Source of the DNA: Miscanthus floridulus
Lineage: Eukaryota; Streptophyta; Magnoliopsida; Poales; Poaceae
DNA: 64,000 nucleotides
NCBI RefSeq assembly: GCF_019320115.1
Contig: NC_089584.1
Location: 52,697,633 to 52,761,632, forward strand
Direction of reading: 5' to 3'
Positions 56,002 through 64,000 of the stretch are shown piece after piece. The notes under the pieces are model-generated. The model was given only the letters and a program-made list of their open reading frames with translations, did no database searches and was not told where the DNA came from. Numbering within the stretch: position 1 is the first letter of the stretch; every line of letters starts with the position of its first letter. Both the position numbers and the translations under genes were made by a program.

Positions 56002-57747
56002 GGTGTTTGAAGTTTATTGCTTGCATACACTAGTAAATGATCGCACATCATTTGAAGGTACATAGATGGAGGAGTGTATTCATATACATTGTTATTTGTC
56101 TTCTTTGATATGTTCTTCATATATACTAAACTATAAAAGATTGTACTATCTATAAAATCCATATTGGTTGCTACAATACGCCAAGTGAAATTGTTAACGA
56201 TGTTAAGAAAATTAAATAATATAGTGTATCATGAATATATATGATAAGCTACTTTAATTTTCTATACATTCACCCCTGACTAACAGAATTATGTGCATAC
56301 AGGGATTTTACACATTGTGGAACAATCTATCAAATATGAACTGTTGTTGAAACCAAACAGACCAATATACGTTATTGGCGATTCATTTGGTTGTTACTTA
56401 GCGATTTCACTAGCTGCTCGCAATCCTGATGTTGACTTGGTTCTTGTTCTAATACATCCAGGCATGCTAAAATTTCTTATATCTTGTCAAGTTTGTGATT
56501 AAATCATATGGAGCAATACATATAACGTAATTTGTTTGTTTTCAATAGTTTTGTGTGCTAAAACCACATCGCAACCAATATTGTTGCCCCTTGTACAAAT
56601 TGTTTCGAGTATCCTTCAATTTTTGGTTCCTGACTTTGCCAAATTTAGAGGTACTTTCAATCCTCTCTCTCTCTCTCTCTAATAAACATTCTTTTGGATA
56701 ATAATCATAATTTTGTAATTTCAGAAATTATAATTTTAGAAACCATCTCTTGGGCATGTAAACTATATACTGGAGTGCCACTTATATAGATAATAACACG
56801 CACAAAACGATGAGAAATAGAACAAGATAAATTATTGCCATTTTTAGTCAAATAAATTGAAAGTTATGTGTACACAGCATGGAAAGTTTCTAGCTATAAA
56901 AGTTGCAATCTAGGGGTGTGCTTAACCAAATGTCACAATTTTACGTCCTATAGAAAATTTTGGATAGATATAGATTCTTAAGCTTTAGGTAGCATATTTA
57001 TTTTGGATAGATATAGATTCTTAAGCTTTAGGTAGCATATTGCTTTGTTTAGTCTATGGTCCATACTTTCAATTATTATTAATAGTAGTATGCTTATGTA
57101 ATATTTCAACCTTAATTACTTTGATTATCCTATCATATTTTGTATGATGTTTGTTTGGTCAACTAGGAAATATTCCTCAAGAAGCTCTACATTTTCTTTC
57201 AGACAACCTCACTTCAAGGGAACCATTACTTTTGGTATGTTATGATTACTTCCCCCTGCATTCATGTTTATTTTTTCTTATAAAACTTTTAAGTGGAATC
57301 TCTATATTTGTATGCTTCAATTGCAATAAATATAGTTACAAAGCATATATCACTTATCTCACTCCATCTACCATAGCAGATAAGCCTAAAACATGTAGTT
57401 TTTGAATTAAAAGTTCATAGCAATCTTCCTCTATAGGTAAATGATAGATATGTGTTACACATGCTTGCTATGAATATATATGGCTATTTATTTGTTTTTA
57501 TGTTGTAGCCTATCTTTATTTTATGTTAACTAGTATCGCTATTTGTCCTAACTTTTGCAAAAAAATCAATTCCTTTGTGAAGTAAACTAGCATATTGTCC
57601 TAACTTTACTACACCTTTATCTCAGGAAGTGGGACATATTATGAAATGGGATACAATTATGTGGAAGGTCAAGCTTCAGAAATAGGTGCATCCTATGCTA
57701 GTTCTAGTTTTCCTGACATACAGGCCTGAAGTACTCCTCCTTGCCAG
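56002..57747 (+). pseudogene. PES-like pseudogene, exons 3-7
   Basis: Exons by similarity to the 22,520-26,100 gene: 56,002-56,057 (VFEVYCLHTLVNDRTSFE), 56,303-56,461 (RPIYVIGDSFGCYLAISLAA, with the nucleophile Ser in GDSFG), 56,549-56,650 (TSQPILLPLVQ), 57,167-57,234 (GNIPQEALHFLSDNLTS) and 57,626-57,747 (DTIMWKVKLQK, then pieces GASYA and EVLLLAS in shifted frames). Exon order, lengths and splice phases agree with the intact paralogue. Exon 4 ends at a GC instead of GT donor; exon 7 has two frameshifts. Exons 8-13, including the acyltransferase half, are not found downstream. Protein text is far from the 22,520 gene (about half identical in exon 4), so this is an old paralogue, presumably the rest of 39,881-41,167. 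Confidence 0.83.
56958..57044. repeat. Tandem direct duplication, about 41 bp, period 43
   Basis: tttggatagatatagattct with the following aagctttaggtagcatatt occurs from 56,958 and again from 57,001, inside intron 5 of the PES pseudogene. Confidence 0.85.
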
Positions 57748-58107
57748 GTAACTTGTTACACAATATGATAATATCTAATGTTGATTACCACTCAATGTTT
57801 CTCCTTGGTTCCTCCTCTAATTATTGTCCACTATTGGAAGGAAACTTGTGGTTCTCACAAGTTACCTTCCTCCACTACAACTAAACCCTAAAGGGCCCAT
57901 TAACTCATCATCACTTCTGAGGTTTGGGTCAAATCTCGCATCTGTGTGGTGCTTTATCAGCCTGCTGGATGCAACGGCAACAAAGGGTAGTTACTAAATT
58001 TTGAAAGTGACAAACTAGTTTTAGCTATATTTTGAAATAAGTTTCAAAACTTAGAGAACCTAAACGTATGTTTTTATAATTTAACAACTAAAGCACAAGT
58101 TTTGTAA
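57748..58107. other. Non-coding DNA after the PES pseudogene
   Basis: No PES exon 8 or later could be found. A small palindrome (aggaaacttgtg / cacaagttaccttcc) lies at 57,838-57,872. Otherwise featureless. Confidence 0.4.
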
Positions 58108-58739
58108 CATGCACTCAGTCTAAAATCTTCTTACAGCCAAGCTCCTCGTGTGAAATGAGCCCTACGCATAATACCTCTCTTACCCTTGCATCCTTGTTTT
58201 ATATAAAGGGGTTAACCCGAAGATGCTACGTTTATAAAGACAAGGATTATAAGCTGGTCATCACCCTCCTAAATTTCTAAGGTAGTACTAAACCCACCAA
58301 CCATAACCACACATGGGCTAACTACTATAAGCTACTAATGGGCTGGGGTGTCATATTCACCCCACTTAAGGGTTGATGCCCTCGATAGTTCACCACATAC
58401 ACAACATATGCTCAGAAGCACTCCTCGATACATTGATGTGCCACTATTACCCCTCTGTGGGCAGCGTAAGAGTGCAACACACACACATGCAGCGAGGGTT
58501 GTTACTCTGATACCATTAGTAAGACCCCACATCTAAAATCTGCTTATGGCCCAACTCCTCATATGAAACAGGACCCATATACGCGTAGCACATGTTTTAC
58601 ACTTTCGTCCTCAGCTTCGAGTAAAAGGGTTAACCTAGAGTTGTTTGGAACGACAAAGATTATAAGATGGTCATCACCCTCCTAAACTTCCAATGTAGTA
58701 CTAAACCCTAGCAACTACAACCACACATGAGCAGTTACA
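58108..58739 (-). mobile_element. Candidate TRIM (miniature LTR retrotransposon)
   Basis: Two diverged direct repeats of about 220 bases (58,108-58,330 and 58,518-58,739) share landmarks in order: ctaaaatct, ctcct-tgaaa, gggttaacc, agacaa-gattataag, tggtcatcaccctcctaaa, gtagtactaaaccc, acaaccacacatg. The 190-base interior has a minus-strand tRNA-Met-type primer site TGGTATCAGAGTAAC next to the right repeat and a purine-rich AAGTGGGGTGAATATG near the left repeat. Short LTRs plus a primer site and purine tract without coding sequence is the TRIM structure. Confidence 0.6.
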
Positions 58740-58779
58740 AGTTTCAATCCTTTGAATTATCAAATTTCTGAAAGGCTCC

Positions 58780-59225
58780 ATCTTTAGGTTCTCCTTCTTC
58801 CTTGCTAGCATTATCCACTGCTTCAGGAAACCAATGGCTTTGTAAGTAATATATTTAGGGGATTTACAATGATATCGTTAAAAATTAATTTATCAAATTT
58901 TCTAGAGGATCCATCCTACACACACCACAAGGGTCAGCCTCCACAAGTTTTTTTGAGCACTTGCTCTCTGTAACATGGTCTCATTGAAAGCATCTGAAGA
59001 AAAAGGATTCTCTATTCGACTAGCCTAAGCTATCTCTGACCCATGTCCAAACAACTTGGGCTATTTGACATATGAAGAACAATGCTCTCTAGTTTCTAGC
59101 CTTTCAAAACATTATGTCACTTTCTCTTCTTCAATTTCTTAGTAGTTTGCACTCAATCATTCCATACATCCACATGAGAAATTTTATCTTCAATGGTAGT
59201 TTGGTCTCCCAAATGTCTTTCATCC
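58780..59225 (-). mobile_element. LINE 3' remnant (zf-RVT region)
   Basis: Minus strand reads KDIWETKLPLKIKFLMWM near 59,225-59,170, the typical start of the zinc-binding reverse transcriptase domain (zf-RVT) at the C-terminus of plant LINE ORF2. The rest is degraded. It is probably the 3' part of the LINE whose RT region lies at 59,835-60,473. Confidence 0.6.
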
Positions 59226-59602
59226 AATCTTATTAGATCAGTTCGATCGTCCTTATCGGTACCTAGCATTTGATTGGGCACTCTGATTTGATTAGAGCGA
59301 TCAGAAACATGATCGTCCGATTTATCGTCGATTAATCAGTGATAAATTGTCCGATTAGGTGTCCCAGCCAATCAGGCACCAAATAGGCAGACTTGGCTGC
59401 TTCAGACTGGGCTAGCCCTATTTAGGGCCAGGCCCATTAGGGTTTCTCTTTTATACCTCTCCTCACTCTTTCCCTTACCTCCTCAGTCCTCACCCCTAGC
59501 CTCTAGCCATCGGCTGCACTTGCCGTGTGTGCCGCTGGCCAGCTGCATCTCTTCCCCTCCTCCATCCTCACTCTCTCCTCCCTCCCTTCTGGTTCCAAGC
59601 TC
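59226..59602. mobile_element. Unclassified repeat inserted in the LINE remnant
   Basis: Contains repeated gatcgtcc / gattaatc words (59,245-59,350) and ends in a pyrimidine-rich, 5'-UTR-like stretch (59,440-59,600). Its right part (from 59,603) belongs to the tandem unit. hAT-like in style, but no termini seen. Confidence 0.35.
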
Positions 59603-59834
59603 CCCTGCTGCATCCTCCTCCCTATAGTCCCCTGCTTCCTCCTCCCTCCTGATGCAGGGTCAAGGGAAGTTGTAGGTGTGCAGGCCATAAGGATATATGA
59701 TATGTGTATAACCATACATATATGATATATGTCCTGCTATATATAGGACAATCATATGGACGACTAGACCGATAAGAGGTTGATTAATCGTCCTAATCAT
59801 CGACTAACCGTCCTGATCGGTACCAGGGTGATTA

Positions 59835-60473
59835 GCGATGATTAGAACATTTAATAACATTGCTTTCATCCACAAGTATAACACTCCAATAATATAACAA
59901 CCTTGTAGAGGACTTCCCTGAAGCTTCCAATTTCCAAGTTAGTTGGTCTTCTTCACTATTCACCTCCACAATTCCTGCTATGAAGACCTTAGATTCATCA
60001 TAATTTATTTTCATCCTAGAGGTTTCCTCAAAGCTAAAATGTAGGGACTTTAGATTGTCAATGTTTTGTTCTAAGTTCACTCTGAATAGCATTGTATCGT
60101 CCACGTATTGTGGATTGAGTTAATCCTCTCTCCACAAGATCTACCGCTAAACTTATAATCCATAAGTTTAAAAGAAGGGTTGAGGGTGGGTCCCCTTATC
60201 TGAGCCATTTGAAACTTTTGAAACACTGACCAATCTCCCCATTCCAGGTGACTGCCACTCTCCCTCCACAAACTGCCATCATGATCCAAAGGATCGTTGT
60301 TCCAAAAAAACTTTCTTTTGCAACACCTCTTCAAGCAACTACGAACTAACCATGTCGTAGGCTTTCTCATAGTCCAGCTTTAGAATAATCCCTCTTTGTT
60401 TCTTCCTTTCAAACTTTTGTAACACTTCAAGTATAACCACCACTTTGTCAAGAATATATCTTCCAGGGATAAA
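59835..60473 (-). pseudogene. LINE reverse transcriptase fragment, unit 1
   Basis: Minus strand begins FIPGRYILDKVVVILEVLQK, then KQRGIILKLDYEKAYDMV, the start of the plant LINE RT domain. It goes on with VVCGGRVAVTWNGEIGQCF, a RQGDPLSTLLFNL-type motif, and VDDTMLF (the Y-x-D-D catalytic box) followed by SRMKINYDESKV. Several frameshifts and stops separate the pieces. It lacks the endonuclease and the RT C-terminus. Confidence 0.8.
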
Positions 60474-61498
60474 AGCGGTTTGAGTTCATTAATCACCTTA
60501 TAAGTACCTTGCTCAGTCTAAGTTAATGTTTTGTCTTCCTGCTTGCCCTCATAGTAGATGGACTCTAGATAGTTGATGGCATGGTTGAGTGTAGCACTTG
60601 TTAGGCATTCTCAATGGTTGATACATGCAGCTGTGTCACCTTCTTTGGTAGGTCATCCAGCCTATTGACCATCAGTTTGAGAGGTTTTGAGGGTGAGATA
60701 TCACAACTTGGAGTGTGGTGGCTGATAGATCAGTGAGGGACCAAGGGTAGGCTATGGATCACCCATGGGCAGTGAACCAAAGCTAGCTGATACCAAGATG
60801 TAACAGGAAGCTGAGATGAGGGAATTGGAGGAAGGATTGTGGCAAAAAATTATGGACCCGTCATCATGGCAGAGTTGTAATGGAGGCTCAATGGTGCACC
60901 AATGACTAGGGCACAAGGATACAAGTTCAATCTAATTCCTAATTAGTCTAGTCTGAGTCTCTACTTACATCCTGCTAGGGCTTGGACACAAAAATCTCAA
61001 TTAACTAATGTTATCTTTATTCATACTAAATATTAGCTTAGAGCATCTCCAAGAGTTTCCAAAACTCACTCCTAATCTTGATTTTTTAGCAAGATTGAAA
61101 AAAACTGCTCTCCAACACCTCCTTATCTGAACTCCCAATCTTTTGATCCAAACGCGCAGCAATATGCACGCGCGTATCAAACGGCCAATCTGAAGGTGGA
61201 AGGACATGAGGAAGAATAAGAAATAAAGACAGGTTCCCAATGCAAATGTATACACATATCATATATCCCTGCTGCATCCTCCTCCCTACAGTCCCCTGCT
61301 TCCTCCTCCCTCCTGATGCAGGGTGAAGGGAAGTTGTAGGTGTGCAGACCACAAGGATATATGATATGTGTATAACCATACATATAAGATATATGTCCTG
61401 CTATATATAGGCCAATCATATGGACAGCTAGACCGATAAGAGGTTGATTAATCGTCCTAATCATCGACTAACCGTCCTGATCGGTACCAGGGTGATTA

Positions 61499-62137
61499 GC
61501 GATGATTAGAACATTTAATAACATTGCTTTCATCCACAAGTATAACACTCCAATAATATAACAACCTTGTAGAGGACTTCCCTGAAGCTTCCAATTTCTA
61601 GGTTAGTTGGTCTTCTTCACTATTCACCTCCACAATTCCCGCTATGAAGACCTTAGATTCATCATTATTTATTTTCATCCTAGAGGTTTCCTCAAAGCTA
61701 AAATGTAGGGACTTTAGATTGTCAATGTTTTGTTCTGAGTTCACTATGAATAGCATTGTATCGTCCACGTATTGTGGATTGAGTTAATCCTCTCTCCACA
61801 AGATCTACCGCTAAACTTATAATCCATAAGTTTAAAAGGAGGGTTGAGGGTGGGTCCCCTTGTCTGAACCCATTGAAACTTTTGAAACACTGACCAATCT
61901 CCCCATTCCAGGCGACTGCCACTCTCCCTCCACAAACTGCCATCATGATCCAAAGGATCGTTGTTCCAAAAAAACTTTCTTTTGCAACACCTCTTCAAGC
62001 AACTACGAACTAACCATGTCATAGGCTTTCTCATAGTCTAGCTTTAGAATAATCCCTCTTTGTTTCTTCCTTTCAAACTTTTGTAACACTTCAAGTATAA
62101 CCACCACTTTGTCAAGAATATATCTTCCAGGGATAAA
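61499..62137 (-). pseudogene. LINE reverse transcriptase fragment, unit 2
   Basis: Copy of 59,835-60,473. The frame 61,722-61,946 keeps GGRVAVAWNGEIGQCFKSFN followed by a RQGDP box, the least broken version of this part. The Asp-Asp codons of the Y-x-D-D box remain, but the flanking frame is shifted. Confidence 0.8.
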
Positions 62138-63162
62138 AGCGGTTTGAGTTCATTAATCACCTTATAAGTACCTTGCTTAGTCTAAGTTAATGTTATGTCT
62201 TCCTTCTTGCCCTCATAGTAGACGGACTCTAGATAGTTGATGGCATGGTTGAGTGTAGCACTTGTTAGGCATTCTCAATGGTTGATACATGCAGCTGTGT
62301 CACCTTCTTTGGTAGGTCGTCCAGCCTATTGACCATCAGTTTGAGAGGTTTTGAGGGTGAGATATCACAACTTGGAGTGTGGTGGCTGATAGATCAGTGA
62401 GGGACCAAGGGTAGGCTGTGGATCACCCATGGGCAGTGAACCAAAGCTAGCTGAAACCAAGATGTAACAGGAAGCTGAGATGAGGGAATTGGAGGAAGGA
62501 TTGTGGCAAAAAATTATGGACCCATCATCATGGCAGAGTTGTAATGGAGGCTCAATGGTGCACCAATGACTAGGGCACAAGGATACAAGTTCAATCTAAT
62601 TCCTAATTAGTCTAGGCTGAGTCTCTACTTACATCCTGCTAGGGCTTGGACACAAAAATCTCAATTAACTAATGTTATCTTTATTCATACTAAATATTAG
62701 CTTAGAGCATCTCCAAGAGTTTCCAAAACTCACTCCTAATCTTGATTTTTTAGCAAGATTGAAAAAAACTGCTCTCCAACACCTCCTTATCTGAACTCCC
62801 AATCTTTTGATTCAATCGCGCAGCAATATGCGCGCGCGTATCAATCGGCCAATCTGAAGGTGGAAGGACGTGAGGAAGAATAAGAAATAAAGACAGGTTC
62901 CCAATGCAAATATTTACACATATCATATATCCCTGCTGCATCCGCCTCCCTACAGTCCCCTGCTTCCTCCTCCGTCCTAATGCAGGGTCAAGGGAAGTTG
63001 TAGGTGTGCAGGCCACAAGGATATATGATATGTGTATAACCATACATATATGATATATGTCCTGCTATATATAGGACAATCATATGGACGACTAGACCGA
63101 TAAGAGGTTGATTAATCGTCCTAATCATCGACTAACCGTCCTGATCGTTACCAGGGCGATTA

Positions 63163-63801
63163 GCGATGATTAGAACATTTAATAACATTGCTTTCATCCA
63201 CAAGTATAACACTACAATAATATAACAACATTGTAGAGGACTTCCCTGATGCTTCCAATTTCTAGGTTAGTTGGTCTTCTTCACTATTCACCTCCACAAT
63301 TCCCGCTATGAAGACCTTAGATTCATCATAATTTATTTTCATCCTAGAGGTTTTCTCAAAGCTAAATTGTAGGGACTTTAGATTGGCAATGTTTTGTTCT
63401 GAGTTCACTCGGAATAGCATTGCATCATCCATGTATTGTAGATTGAGTTAATCCTCTCTCCACAAGATCTACCACTAAACTTATAATCCATAAGTTGAAA
63501 AGGAGGGTTGAGGGTGGGTCTCCTTGTCTGAGCCCATTGGAACTTTTGAAACACTGACCAATCTCCCCATTCTAGGTGACTGCCACTCTCCCTCCACAAA
63601 CTGCCATCATGATCCAAAGGATCGTTGTTCCAAAAAAACTTTCTTTTGCAACACCTCTTCAAGCAACTACGAACTAACCATGTCGTAGGCTTTCTCATAG
63701 TCCAGCTTTAGAATAATCCCTCTTTGTTTCTTCCTTTCAAACTTTTGTAACACTTCAAGTATAACCACCACTTTGTCAAGAATATATCTTCCAGGGATAA
63801 A
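63163..63801 (-). pseudogene. LINE reverse transcriptase fragment, unit 3
   Basis: Copy of 59,835-60,473 with a few substitutions of its own (for example the Y-x-D-D region reads MDDAMLF). The same frameshifts as in units 1 and 2 show that the fragment was dead before the array formed. Confidence 0.8.
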
Positions 63802-64000
63802 AGCGGTTTGAGTTCATTAATCATCTTATAAGTACCTTGCTTAGTCTAAGTTAATGTTTTGTCTTCCTGCTTGCCCTCATAGTAGACGGACTCTAGATAG
63901 TTGATGGCATGGTTGAGTGTAGCACTTGTTAGGCATTCTCAATGGTTGATACATGCAGCTGTGTCACCTTCTTTGGTAGGTCATCCAGCCTATTGACCAT

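Larger units (their letters stand above)
59603..64000. repeat. Tandem array of a 1,664-bp composite unit (2.6 copies in window)
   Basis: Units start at ccctgctgcatcc: 59,603-61,266, 61,267-62,930 and 62,931 to the window end. The landmark ggatatatgatatgtg recurs at 59,691, 61,355 and 63,019, exactly 1,664 bases apart each time. Each unit holds the end of an unclassified repeat, a minus-strand LINE reverse transcriptase fragment, a non-coding stretch, and a segment starting gagcatctccaagag that resembles a MITE edge. Copies are nearly identical, so amplification was recent. The array continues past the window. Confidence 0.95.

Noticed and set aside
58348..58536. 62-65 codon ORFs on both strands
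   Set aside because: They fall in the interior and LTR edge of the candidate TRIM element.
1..64000. tRNA, rRNA or snRNA genes
   Set aside because: I saw no convincing cloverleaf with A and B boxes and no rRNA-like sequence; the only tRNA-related matches are primer-binding sites of retrotransposons.

Overview
This is a repeat-rich stretch of nuclear DNA from a grass. The evidence is a CACTA transposon with TTTGCCGAGTG-type subterminal repeats, long Ty3/gypsy LTRs, plant LINE reverse transcriptase fragments, and a plant-specific, many-exon phytyl ester synthase (PES) type gene with a GC-rich first exon. These element types fit an Andropogoneae/Panicoideae grass such as sorghum, sugarcane or Miscanthus, but I cannot name the species. 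I see no bacterial, viral, CRISPR, rRNA or tRNA features.

Layout. (1) 1-21,268 and 31,700-53,010 are two nearly identical direct copies (A and A') of one block. Each copy carries, in order: a decayed CACTA transposon with a broken TNP2 transposase on the minus strand; exons 1-2 of a decayed PES-like gene; an LTR-like repeat; and, inserted in that repeat, a minus-strand Ty3/gypsy element with 2.9-kb LTRs. The gypsy element has gag, protease, integrase and chromodomain remnants but has lost reverse transcriptase and RNase H. Copy A stops abruptly inside the gypsy element's right-hand LTR at 21,268; copy A' continues through the complete LTR and its target-site duplication. (2) 21,269-31,699 is unique in the window. 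It holds the only near-complete host gene, a 13-exon PES-like gene (about 22,520-26,100, plus strand), followed by LTR and CACTA fragments and a CT microsatellite. (3) 53,465-57,747 holds the other half of the LTR-like repeat, then exons 3-7 of a PES-like gene. With exons 1-2 at 39,881-41,167, these form one pseudogene whose second intron was swollen to about 14.8 kb by nested transposons. (4) 57,748-64,000 has a candidate TRIM mini-retrotransposon, LINE 3' remnants, and a tandem array of an exactly 1,664-bp composite unit carrying a LINE reverse transcriptase fragment.

How it fits together. The only candidate working host function is PES-type lipid metabolism in plastids: an N-terminal alpha/beta-hydrolase and a C-terminal DGAT-like acyltransferase, which in characterised relatives esterify phytol and diacylglycerol with fatty acids during senescence and stress. 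The history I infer is: an ancient PES pair; decay of one paralogue; insertion of the LTR-like repeat and then the gypsy element into its intron 2; a recent duplication of the whole block; further C-to-T decay in each copy. The many single-base indels between the copies and inside the otherwise well-preserved PES gene raise the possibility of residual sequencing or assembly error. I did not find a convincing undescribed biological system; the most notable signals are the duplication, the split PES pseudogene, the RT-less gypsy element and the 1,664-bp composite satellite.
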